Part shown: positions 1-6,863 of the stretch, one piece after another | How the letters are laid out: each line of letters opens with the position of its first letter | Numbering within the stretch: position 1 is the first letter of the stretch | Assembly (NCBI GenBank): GCA_004296815.1 | Contig: SCVT01000177.1 | Coordinates: forward strand, 1-8,780 | Length of the DNA: 8,780 nt | Direction: 5' to 3' | Source: Reyranella sp. | Lineage (GTDB): Bacteria; Pseudomonadota; Alphaproteobacteria; Reyranellales; Reyranellaceae | Made by a program: the position numbers and the translations under genes | Notes under the pieces: generated by a model | Database searches by the model: none | What the model saw: only the letters and a program-made list of their open reading frames with translations | Told to the model about the DNA's origin: nothing

Positions 1-593
1 GTCGAGAGCGCGGCGGCCTGGGCCTTGATGTCGCCGATGCGCTGATCGGCGATGCGGATGTTGGAAAGGATGATCGAGAGGATCTCCTGGTCCATCTCGC
101 CCTTCTTGAAGAACTTCACCGGCGGCAGCCTGAGGCCTTCCTGCTCGACCTCGGTGGCGCTGGCGGAGAAACCGCCCGGCACCATGCCGCCGACATCGGG
201 CCAGTGGCCGGTGTTGGCGAGCCAGGCGAACAGCTCGCCCTTGTAGAAGAACGGCTTCACGAAACGGACGTCCATCAGATGCGTGCCGCCGAGATAGGGG
301 TCGTTGACGATGAACACGTCGCCGGGCTCGACCTTTCCCGCATAGTGGCTTTTCACCCGTTCGATGACGGACTGGGTCGAGAATTGCATCGTACCGACGA
401 AGACCGGCAGGCCGAGCTCGCCCTGGGCGATCAGCGAGCCGTCGACGGCGTCGTAGATGCCGTCGGAACGGTCCATTCCCTCCGAGATCACCGGCGAGAA
501 GGCGGCGCGCACGAAGGCCAGATCCATCTCGTTGCAGACCTGGATCAGGCCGTTCTGGATGACGGTCAGCGTGACAGGATCGAGGTTCGACAT
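1..593 (-). CDS. Hydantoinase B/oxoprolinase family protein (HyuB-type subunit), N-terminal part
   Basis: Reading the minus strand from the ATG at 593 gives 197 codons with no stop before the left edge, so the C-terminal two thirds (family length is roughly 520-580 aa) is missing. The protein begins MSNLDPVTLTVIQNGL and shows family hallmarks: the NDPYLGGTHL motif at residues 97-106 and GHWPDVGG at 129-136. The family includes ATP-dependent N-methylhydantoinase B, 5-oxoprolinase and the related subunits of acetone/acetophenone carboxylases. It acts in the cytoplasm on cyclic amides or as part of ATP-dependent carboxylases, usually with a HyuA partner. A partner gene, if linked, must lie downstream beyond the left edge, because the upstream neighbour is divergent. 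The start is well fixed: an in-frame TGA (600-602) lies only two codons upstream of the ATG. No strong ribosome binding site is visible. The family call is firm; the substrate is unknown. Confidence 0.9.
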   Translation of the reverse strand, partial: MSNLDPVTLTVIQNGLIQVCNEMDLAFVRAAFSPVISEGMDRSDGIYDAVDGSLIAQGELGLPVFVGTMQFSTQSVIERVKSHYAGKVEPGDVFIVNDPYLGGTHLMDVRFVKPFFYKGELFAWLANTGHWPDVGGMVPGGFSASATEVEQEGLRLPPVKFFKKGEMDQEILSIILSNIRIADQRIGDIKAQAAALS

Positions 594-672
594 ACCGAAT
601 CACTAGCACAGCCCATGCCTTCCTGCGCTATGATCGGCGCCTAAATTCCCACCCCAATTCAGCGGACCGCCC
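594..672. promoter_or_regulatory. Divergent intergenic region between hyuB-type gene and coxL-like gene
   Basis: This 79-nt gap separates two divergent start codons, so it should carry promoters for both. The best plus-strand candidate is GCTATGAT at 627-634, which resembles the alphaproteobacterial -10 form GCTATAAT, but no convincing -35 box sits about 17 nt upstream. The minus-strand promoter is not recognisable. I saw no clear inverted repeat that would mark an operator. That promoters exist is an inference from gene orientation; the specific box is weak. Confidence 0.3.
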
Positions 673-3009
673 ATGAACGCGCCTCTCGAAGCGAACAATC
701 TCGATTTGATGAAATTCGGCGTCGGCCAGCCGGTGCGTCGCCAGGAAGATCCGACCCTGCTGCGTGGCCAGGGTCGCTACACCGACGACGTCAATCTCCC
801 CGGCCAGGTCTATGCCGTGATGGTCCGCAGCCAGATCGCGCATGGAATTCTCAAGGGCATCGACACCGACGAGGCCCGCAAGATGCCGGGCGTTCTCGGC
901 ATCTGGACGGGCACCGACCTCAACGCAGCGGGCTACGGCGCGCTGAAGACCGTGATGATGGTGCCCAACCGCGACGGCTCCCAGATGAAGACGCCGACGC
1001 GCTATTCGCTGGCCACCGACAAGGTTCGCTTCGTCGGCGATCCGGTGGCCTTCGTCGTCGCCGAGACCCAGGCCCAGGCGCGCGATGCCGCCGAGGCCGT
1101 CGTGCTCGACATCGAGGCGCTGCCCACGGTCACCGAGGCGCGTGCGGCCGCCCAGCCTGGTGCGCCCGTCGTGTTCGACGACGTGCCCGACAATGTCTGC
1201 GCCGACTTCCAATACGGCGACAGCGCCAAGGTCGCCGAAGCCTTCGCCAAGGCAGCCCACGTCACCAGGCTGCGCCTGATCAGCAACCGCATCGTCGTCT
1301 GCGCCATGGAGCCGCGGACGGCGATCGGCCACTACGACAAGGGAACCGACCGCTCGACGCTCTATGCCGGCTGTCAGGGCGTGTTCGGCCTCAAGAACCA
1401 GATGGCCGCCCTGCTCGGCATCAAGCCGGCGCAGATGCGCGTGGTCACGGGCAATGTCGGCGGTTCGTTCGGCATGAAGGGTTCGCCCTATCCGGAGTAT
1501 GCCGGCCTCTTCCACGCCTCGAAGATCCTCGGCCGTCCCGTCAAATGGACCGACGACCGCTCGGGCAGCTTCCTCAGCGACCAGCACGGCCGCGACCATG
1601 ATTTCGATGCCGAGCTGGCCCTCGACAAGGACGGCACCTTCCTCGCGGTGCGCCTGATCGGCTACGCCAATCTCGGCGCCTATCTTTCGAACGTCGGCGC
1701 GGCGATGGGCGCTCTCGGCGTCGCCCGCAATCTCGCCGCCGTCTACCGCACGCCCCTGATCGAGGTCGCGACCAAGGTGGCCTTCACCCATACCTCGCCG
1801 ATCGGCGCCTATCGCGGCGCGGGCCGGCCCGAGGCCAACTACTTCATGGAACGGCTGATCGACACCGCCGCGCGCGAGATGGGCCTCGACCATATCGAGA
1901 TGCGCAAGCGCAACCACATCCGGCCGGAAGAGATGCCCTACAAGACGGCATCGGGCACGACCTACGACAGCGGCGAGTTCTCGATCCTGCTCGACAAGGC
2001 GATCGACATGGCCGACGTCAAGGGCTTCGCGGCCCGCAAGGCAGAGAGCAAGGCGCGCGGCAAGCTGCGCGGCCTCGGCGTCGGCGACTATCTCGAGGTG
2101 ACGGCGCCGCCGACCAACGAGCAGGGCGGGCTGCGCTTCGAGGAGAACGGCGATGTCACCATCATCACCGGCACGCTCGACTACGGCCAGGGCCACTGGT
2201 CGGCCTTCGCGCAGGTGCTCACGACCAAGCTCGGTATCCCCTTCCACCGGATCAAGATGATCCAGGGCGACAGCGACCTGCTGGTCGCGGGCGGCGGCAC
2301 CGGCGGCTCCAAGTCGATCATGGCGTCGGGCGCGGCGATCGTCGAAGCCTCGGACAAGGTGATCGAGAAAGGCAAGCAGATCGCGGGCGTCGCCCTCGAA
2401 GCCTCGGCGGCCGACATCGAGTTCAAGCTCGGCCGCTTCGAGATCGTCGGCACCGACCGCGGCATCGGCATCATGGAACTGGCAGCGAAGCTGCGGACCG
2501 GGATGAAGCTGCCCGAGGGCGTGCCGACGACGCTCGACGTCACCCATGTGCACGAGGCAGCGCCGTCGGCATTCCCCAACGGCGCGCATGTCGCCGAGGT
2601 CGAGATCGACCCCGACACCGGCCACATCGAGGTCGTGAAGTACACGATGGTCGGCGACTTCGGCACGGTCATCAATCCGATGCTGGTCGAGGGCCAGAGC
2701 CATGGCGGTGTCGTGCAGGGCATCAGCCAGGCACTGTTCGAGCACGTCGTCTACAGCGAGGAAGGCCAGCCGTTGACCGGCAGCTTCACCGACTACGCGA
2801 TCCCGCGGGCGGAAGACACGCCGTCCTTCAGGATCGACTACCACTCGGTGCCGGCGAAGACGAACGCGCTGGGCGCCAAGGGCTGCGGCGAAGCAGGCTG
2901 CGCGGGCTCGCTGCCGTCGGTGATGAACGCCATCGTCGACGCGCTGGGCGGCAAGCACATCAACATGCCGTGCACGCCCGAGAAGGTGTGGGCGGCCCTC
3001 AACTCCTGA
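673..3009 (+). CDS. Molybdenum hydroxylase large subunit, CoxL-like (form II aerobic CO dehydrogenase/xanthine dehydrogenase family)
   Basis: The 778-aa product has the length and order of a molybdopterin-cytosine-dinucleotide-binding large subunit. An N-terminal a/b-hammerhead domain (KFGVGQPVRRQEDPTLLRG onward) is followed by the cofactor-binding domains. Visible motifs are GCQGVF around Gln235, GGSFGMKG at 263-270, AYRGAGR at 379-385, and KGCGEAGCAGS with the presumed catalytic Glu740. AYRGAGR is the form-II active-site loop; true CO-oxidising form I enzymes carry AYRCSFR. Hydroxylation of an organic substrate (N-heterocycle, aldehyde or similar) is therefore more likely than CO oxidation. 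Such subunits normally work with an FAD subunit (CoxM type) and a 2Fe-2S subunit (CoxS type), but neither is adjacent here. The ATG at 673 places about 12 residues before the conserved start; an in-frame ATG at 709 is possible. The ribosome binding site is weak. The downstream monooxygenase gene overlaps or abuts its 3' end. Confidence 0.93.
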   Translation: MNAPLEANNLDLMKFGVGQPVRRQEDPTLLRGQGRYTDDVNLPGQVYAVMVRSQIAHGILKGIDTDEARKMPGVLGIWTGTDLNAAGYGALKTVMMVPNRDGSQMKTPTRYSLATDKVRFVGDPVAFVVAETQAQARDAAEAVVLDIEALPTVTEARAAAQPGAPVVFDDVPDNVCADFQYGDSAKVAEAFAKAAHVTRLRLISNRIVVCAMEPRTAIGHYDKGTDRSTLYAGCQGVFGLKNQMAALLGIKPAQMRVVTGNVGGSFGMKGSPYPEYAGLFHASKILGRPVKWTDDRSGSFLSDQHGRDHDFDAELALDKDGTFLAVRLIGYANLGAYLSNVGAAMGALGVARNLAAVYRTPLIEVATKVAFTHTSPIGAYRGAGRPEANYFMERLIDTAAREMGLDHIEMRKRNHIRPEEMPYKTASGTTYDSGEFSILLDKAIDMADVKGFAARKAESKARGKLRGLGVGDYLEVTAPPTNEQGGLRFEENGDVTIITGTLDYGQGHWSAFAQVLTTKLGIPFHRIKMIQGDSDLLVAGGGTGGSKSIMASGAAIVEASDKVIEKGKQIAGVALEASAADIEFKLGRFEIVGTDRGIGIMELAAKLRTGMKLPEGVPTTLDVTHVHEAAPSAFPNGAHVAEVEIDPDTGHIEVVKYTMVGDFGTVINPMLVEGQSHGGVVQGISQALFEHVVYSEEGQPLTGSFTDYAIPRAEDTPSFRIDYHSVPAKTNALGAKGCGEAGCAGSLPSVMNAIVDALGGKHINMPCTPEKVWAALNS

Positions 3010-4352
3010 CCGACGTCGCCCCTTCTGACGTGGCAATCGTCGGCTGCGGGCCGGTCGGCGCTCTGCTGGCCAACCTGCTGGGCCAGGCGGGACTCGCGGT
3101 CGACATCTACGACCGCGAGCGCGACATCTATCCGCTGCCGCGCGCCGTGCATTTCGACGGCGAGGTCATGCGCATCTTCCAGTCGGCGGGCCTCGCCGAC
3201 AGGATCGCCGCCGCGACGCGGCCCTCGCCCTACGGCGCACGCTATGAGGAGCCTTCGGGCCGCACCCTGCTCGTGCGGCGTGGCAGCGAGCTGCCCGGTC
3301 CGCACGGCTGGTCGGGGAGCTGGTACTTCCACCAGCCCGAGCTCGAGCGGATCCTGCGTGAGGGGCTCGTGCGCTTTCCAAACGTGCGCGTCCACCTCGG
3401 CCACGAGGTGACGTCGGTCGACGAGCTCGACGCACGCTACGTTGTGGGCTGCGACGGCGCGCGCTCGCTGGTTCGGCGCGCCATCGGCAGCCGCCAGGTC
3501 GATCTCGGCCTGCACCAGCCGTGGCTGGTGGTCGACGTGCTGGCCGATCCCGAAAGCCCGCGCACCCAGGCGCTGCCGTTGCACTCACTGCAGTTCTGCG
3601 ATCCCGCGCGACCGATGACCTTGGTCAATGTGAACGGCCGCCGGCGGCGCTGGGAGATCATGCTGCTGCCCGGCGACGATCCTGCGCGCATGACCGAACC
3701 GGAAATCTTCTGGCCGATGATCGCGCGCTGGCTCGGACCGGAAGACGCCGAGATCGAACGCTCGGCCGTCTACACGTTCCATTCGGTCGTGCAGGAAGGT
3801 TGGCGCAAGGGACGCCTGCTGCTGGCGGGCGATGCCTGCCACCAGACGCCGCCGTTCCTGGGCCAGGGCATGTGTACCGGCATGCGCGATGCCTCGAACC
3901 TCGCCTGGAAGCTCGTCTCCGTCGTGCGCGACGGCGCCGCCGATTCGCTGCTCGATACCTACGAGAGCGAGCGGCTGCCGCATGCGCGTGCCTTCATCGA
4001 GCTGGCGGTTCGTCTCGGCGCGGTGATCCAGGCGACCGATCCCACCGCGGTCGCCGACCGCAACAGGCGCTTCGCCGCCGGCGGCACGAGCTTCGACTTC
4101 CCGCAGCCGGGACTCGGCGGGACCACACCACCGGTCGGCACGATCTTCCCGCAGCCGCGGCTCCCCGACGGACGGCTGATGGACGACGCGATCGGGCAGC
4201 GCTTCGCCATCGTGGGCGAGACGGAATTATTGAAGCATCTCAGGCCCGACGCCGTGCTGCTGCCCGGCGTCGGCCGCGAATGGCTGGTCGAGAAAAAAGT
4301 TCGGGCCGCATTGCTGCGGCCCGATCGGTACATCCAGGCGGTGGCGCCCTAG
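2970..4352 (+). CDS. FAD-dependent aromatic-type monooxygenase, MhpA-like (class A flavoprotein hydroxylase)
   Basis: The product is up to 460 aa and has all three class A flavin hydroxylase fingerprints. These are GCGPVG for the FAD ADP moiety (residues 25-30, counting from the GTG at 2970), VVGCDGARS (158-166), and GDACHQTPPFLGQG (from 287), followed by GMRDASNLAWKL. The text resembles 3-(3-hydroxyphenyl)propionate hydroxylase, including the C-terminal RPDRY motif. Such enzymes use NAD(P)H and O2 to hydroxylate aromatic acids in the cytoplasm. It is shorter than MhpA (about 550 aa): the strand pair usually found just before the CDG motif is reduced, and the C-terminal domain is trimmed. The start is uncertain. 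GTG at 2970, 2988 or 3030 all fit, the first two inside the coxL-like gene; none has a well-spaced ribosome binding site. The same strand and tight junction suggest co-transcription with the Mo hydroxylase. The substrate is unknown. Confidence 0.88.
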   Translation: MHAREGVGGPQLLTDVAPSDVAIVGCGPVGALLANLLGQAGLAVDIYDRERDIYPLPRAVHFDGEVMRIFQSAGLADRIAAATRPSPYGARYEEPSGRTLLVRRGSELPGPHGWSGSWYFHQPELERILREGLVRFPNVRVHLGHEVTSVDELDARYVVGCDGARSLVRRAIGSRQVDLGLHQPWLVVDVLADPESPRTQALPLHSLQFCDPARPMTLVNVNGRRRRWEIMLLPGDDPARMTEPEIFWPMIARWLGPEDAEIERSAVYTFHSVVQEGWRKGRLLLAGDACHQTPPFLGQGMCTGMRDASNLAWKLVSVVRDGAADSLLDTYESERLPHARAFIELAVRLGAVIQATDPTAVADRNRRFAAGGTSFDFPQPGLGGTTPPVGTIFPQPRLPDGRLMDDAIGQRFAIVGETELLKHLRPDAVLLPGVGREWLVEKKVRAALLRPDRYIQAVAP

Positions 4353-4744
4353 GCAGGCGTGAACATCGGCAGCGGCGGGCCGCCGTCGGTCGGCTTGAAG
4401 ACCAGCTTCACCGGCTGCTCGCATTTCAGCTTGTCGAAGTCGCAGTCGACGATGTTGGTCACCATGCGCGGGCCTTCCGCCAGCGTCACGTACGCCATCG
4501 CATAAGGCACCGGCGCGCGGCGCATCACGCTGTAGGAATAGATCGTGCCCTTGCCGGACGCCTCGACCCACTCGGTCTTGTCGCTGAAGCAGAACGGGCA
4601 GATCGTGCGCGGATAGTGGTGCGCCTGGTTGCAGGCGGTGCACTTCTTCACCAGCAGCTTGCCCTTGGCGGCGGCATCCCAGTAGGCCTGCGTTTCGGCG
4701 CTGACGGACGGCGCCGGCAGTTTGCGTTCCTTGCTCTCGGCCAT
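4349..4744 (-). CDS. Zn-ribbon/OB-fold DUF35-family protein, partner of the thiolase-like protein
   Basis: This 131-aa protein has the layout of the DUF35 family. An N-terminal helix (ETQAYWDAAAKGKL) leads to a rubredoxin-like zinc ribbon with Cys35, Cys38, Cys49 and Cys52 (CTAC and CPFC), then an OB fold (GTIYSYSVMRRAPVPYAMAYVTLAEG) ending in PMFTPA. Proteins of this family bind thiolase-like enzymes and help with acyl-CoA binding; ChsH2 with Ltp2 in steroid side-chain degradation is the known example. Here it follows the thiolase-like gene with 4 nt between stop and start, the standard arrangement. The ATG at 4744 has a strong, well-spaced ribosome binding site inside the last codons of the upstream gene. 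Its stop codon overlaps the stop of the convergent monooxygenase gene. Stand-alone function is unlikely. Confidence 0.92.
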   Translation of the reverse strand: MAESKERKLPAPSVSAETQAYWDAAAKGKLLVKKCTACNQAHHYPRTICPFCFSDKTEWVEASGKGTIYSYSVMRRAPVPYAMAYVTLAEGPRMVTNIVDCDFDKLKCEQPVKLVFKPTDGGPPLPMFTPA

Positions 4745-4748
4745 CGGA

Positions 4749-5921
4749 CTACTCCCTTCCCAGAATGACGGTGGCGCTGCCGTGACGAAGGCCCAGCGAG
4801 CCGCCCGTGCCGTGCGCGACGGCGAGATCGCAGTTCTTCACCTGCACCTTGGGATGCGCCTCACCGCGGAGCTGGCGCACCGCCTCGAGGACCTTGGTGA
4901 GGCCGCCGCGATTGCCGGGGTGGTTGCTGCAGAGGCCGCCGCCGTCGGTGTTGAACGGCAGCTTGCCGGTGCCGGCGATCAGGTTGCCGTCCGCCACGAA
5001 TGCGCCGCCCTTGCCCTTCTCGCAGAAGCCCAGGTCCTCGAGCTGCATCAGCACGGTGATGGTGAAGCTGTCGTAGATCGAGGCGTACTTGATGTCGGCG
5101 GGCTTTACGCCCGCCTCCTCGAAGGCCGCCTTGCCGGTGAATCGCGCGCCGGAATAGGTCAGGTCGACCTTGCCGCCCATCTGCGTCTTGATGAACTCCG
5201 ACGCGCCCAGCAGCTTGATCTTGGGCCGCTTGAGCTTGGCCGCGATCTCGGGCGCCACCACCACGATCGCGCCGCCGCCGTCGGTGATGACGCAGCAGTC
5301 GAGACGGTGCAGCGGATCGGAGATGATCGGCGAGTTCACGACCTCCTCGACCGTGACCACGTCCTTCAAGAGCGCATGCGGGTTGTACTGCGCATGGTGC
5401 GAGGCCGCGACCTTGATCCAGGCGAGCTGCTCGGCGGTCGTGCCGAACTCGTGCATGTGGCGCATGGCGCACATCGCATACATGTTCACGACCGTCGGGC
5501 CGTAGGGGAACTCGAACGGCTCGTCCGGCGTCGGCGTGCCGCCGCGGCTGCGCGGCACGGTGCCGGTCGCCATGCCCTCGGCGCGCGGCCGGCCGGCGAG
5601 CGTAATCAGCGCCACCTTGCACTTGCCCGCGGCGATCGCCTCGGCGGCGTGGCCGACATGCAGCACGTAGGAGGAGCCGCCGGTGTCGGTCGAATCGACG
5701 TGCCGGACCTTGAGGCCCATATACTCGACCATCGACATCGGCCCGAGGCCGGGCGCGTCGCCGGCGCAGAAATAGCCGTCGACATCGTCCTTGGTGAGGC
5801 CCGCGTCTTCCAGCGCGCCCTTGGCCACCTCGGCGTGGATCTGGGCCAGCGAGAGATCCTTCGCCAGACGCGTCGGATGCTCGTAGATGCCGGCAATGTA
5901 GGCTTTGCCCTTGATGCTCAT
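4749..5921 (-). CDS. Thiolase-like protein (SCP-x/Ltp2-type, acetyl-CoA acetyltransferase family)
   Basis: The 390-aa product starts MSIKGKAYIAGIYEHPTR and has a thiolase fold with N- and C-terminal halves. Family segments seen are LEDAGLTKDDVDGYF (37-51), DTGGSSYVLHVGHAAEAIAAG (79-99), ITDGGGAIVVVAPE, YASIYDSFT, DGGGLCSNHPGNRGG with His334, and HGTGG with His370. Classical thiolases carry a nucleophilic Cys near residue 89 in a C-A/S-S/T-G motif; here the aligned stretch is GGSSY (Ser83/Ser84). The C-terminal Cys-GGG motif is replaced by HGTGG. This pattern is shared by SCP-x-like proteins paired with DUF35, some of which are retro-aldolases rather than ketothiolases. Carbon-carbon cleavage of a beta-hydroxy- or beta-keto-acyl-CoA is therefore inferred. 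The ATG at 5921 is preferred over an in-frame GTG at 5954: it begins the conserved sequence and has a GAGGGAGA box 10 nt upstream. It forms an operon with the DUF35 gene. Confidence 0.92.
   Translation of the reverse strand: MSIKGKAYIAGIYEHPTRLAKDLSLAQIHAEVAKGALEDAGLTKDDVDGYFCAGDAPGLGPMSMVEYMGLKVRHVDSTDTGGSSYVLHVGHAAEAIAAGKCKVALITLAGRPRAEGMATGTVPRSRGGTPTPDEPFEFPYGPTVVNMYAMCAMRHMHEFGTTAEQLAWIKVAASHHAQYNPHALLKDVVTVEEVVNSPIISDPLHRLDCCVITDGGGAIVVVAPEIAAKLKRPKIKLLGASEFIKTQMGGKVDLTYSGARFTGKAAFEEAGVKPADIKYASIYDSFTITVLMQLEDLGFCEKGKGGAFVADGNLIAGTGKLPFNTDGGGLCSNHPGNRGGLTKVLEAVRQLRGEAHPKVQVKNCDLAVAHGTGGSLGLRHGSATVILGRE
4752..4761 (-). promoter_or_regulatory. Ribosome binding site of the DUF35 gene
   Basis: The minus strand reads GGGAAGGGAG, then seven bases, then the ATG at 4744. 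The box forms the final Gly-Arg-Glu codons of the thiolase-like gene, so translation of the two genes is probably coupled. It is one of the best ribosome binding sites in the window and fixes the DUF35 start. Confidence 0.75.
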
Positions 5922-6047
5922 CGGCGGGCTGTCTCCCTCGGGTCTATGTTGCACTGCATCGTGGCCGAGGCGGCGCTCACGGGAAAGCGATCTCTTCCGC
6001 CCCGAGGAACCGTGTTAGCCTTCGCGAAACAACGTCAGGGGGAAGTC
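5922..6047. promoter_or_regulatory. Divergent intergenic region between thiolase-like and MBL-fold genes
   Basis: This 126-nt gap lies between divergent starts and should hold promoters for the thiolase/DUF35 operon (minus) and the hydrolase gene (plus). Ribosome binding sites are visible at each edge: GAGGGAGA on minus (5932-5939) and AGGGGGAAG on plus (6037-6045). I could not identify a convincing -35/-10 pair or a clear operator palindrome on either strand. An ORF reading through this gap on plus from 4722 is not considered coding before 6048. Confidence 0.4.
6037..6045 (+). promoter_or_regulatory. Ribosome binding site of the MBL-fold hydrolase gene
   Basis: AGGGGGAAG ends two bases before the ATG at 6048, with the AGGGGG core about 5 nt away. 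Together with the signal peptide that begins exactly at this ATG, it decides the start against a far longer upstream reading frame. Confidence 0.65.
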
Positions 6048-6860
6048 ATGCTGGGCCGTCTTCTCGTTTCGATCGTGGTCGCGTTCTTCGGTTTCGTGAG
6101 CGCCGCACAGGCGCAGAACAAGGCCGAGCTGCTCTGGTACAGCCAGGCCGCCTTCAAGCTCACCACGCAAACCGGCAAGGTGATCCTGATGGATCCCTGG
6201 ATCATGGGCGCGCCGCTGACACCGCCCGAGCTCAAGAACCTCGACGCCATCGGCAAGGTCGACCTGATCCTGGTGACCCACGGCCACGGCGATCACATCG
6301 GCGACGCGCTCGAACTCTCCAAGAAGCACGACGTGCCGATCATTGCGCCGGCCGGGCTCAACCAGACCCTGCTGACGCTCGGCCTGATGCCGTCCAAGCT
6401 GGTGCCGCGCATGAACAAGGGCGGCATCATCGAGCCTTTCCCCGGCGTGAAGATCACCATGGTGCGCGCCGAGCACTCGTCGGAGATGGTCCTGAAGGAT
6501 CCGGCGACCGGCAAGGACACGACCTATTTCGCGGGCGAACCGGTCGGCTTCATCATCGAACTGGAGAACGGCTTCAAGATCTACCACATGGGCGACACCG
6601 GCCTGTTCGGCGACATGAAGTTCATCGGCGAGTACTACAAGCCCGATCTCATCCTGGTGCCGATCGGCGGCCACTTCGTGCTCAACCCGAAGGACGCGGC
6701 CTACGCCACCAAGGAGCTGATCAAGCCCAAGATGGCGTGGCCGATGCATTATGCCAGCAACCCGATGCTGCGCGGCACGCCCGCACAGTACAAGGAAGCG
6801 ATGGGCCAGACCTCGGTCGAGATCCTCGACGTGAAGCCCGGCGACAAGCGGCAGTTCTGA
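6048..6860 (+). CDS. Exported metallo-beta-lactamase-fold metal-dependent hydrolase (UPF0173-like)
   Basis: The 270-aa protein begins with a clear signal peptide: MLGRLLVSIVVAFFGFVSAAQA, a hydrophobic core with an AQA cleavage site before Gln23, so a periplasmic location is expected. The mature part is a metallo-beta-lactamase fold of the UPF0173/YtkL-like group. It carries THGHGDH with His78, His80, Asp82 and His83, His143 in AEHSS, Asp183 in HMGDTG, and His234 in MHYAS, so the set of metal ligands looks complete. DPWIMG near residue 50 is also typical. The family hydrolyses ester, lactone or phosphoester-like bonds, but members of this group are mostly uncharacterised and most lack a signal peptide. 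The gene is divergent from the thiolase operon and convergent with the LLM gene, so it is a single-gene unit. The in-frame extension upstream to 4722 is antisense to the thiolase gene and is rejected. Confidence 0.9.
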   Translation: MLGRLLVSIVVAFFGFVSAAQAQNKAELLWYSQAAFKLTTQTGKVILMDPWIMGAPLTPPELKNLDAIGKVDLILVTHGHGDHIGDALELSKKHDVPIIAPAGLNQTLLTLGLMPSKLVPRMNKGGIIEPFPGVKITMVRAEHSSEMVLKDPATGKDTTYFAGEPVGFIIELENGFKIYHMGDTGLFGDMKFIGEYYKPDLILVPIGGHFVLNPKDAAYATKELIKPKMAWPMHYASNPMLRGTPAQYKEAMGQTSVEILDVKPGDKRQF

Positions 6861-6863
6861 GGA

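Noticed and set aside
673..3009. Annotation as true CO dehydrogenase (coxL form I)
   Set aside because: The active-site loop is AYRGAGR, not AYRCSFR, and the partner subunit genes are absent, so CO oxidation is not supported.
628..3036. 802-codon open frame on the minus strand opposite the coxL-like gene
   Set aside because: It mirrors a gene with strong GC bias at third positions. Its translation is rich in Arg, Ala, Asp and His with no family motif, while the plus strand has full cofactor motifs.
3521..4768. 415-codon plus-strand frame overlapping the flavin monooxygenase and DUF35 genes
   Set aside because: Arg/Ala-rich shadow with no motifs, out of frame with a gene that carries all three FAD fingerprints.
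4722..6047. Plus-strand open frame continuous with the MBL-fold gene, which would make a 712-aa fusion
   Set aside because: This part is antisense to the thiolase-like gene, has low-complexity composition, and the true start at 6048 has a ribosome binding site and begins a signal peptide.
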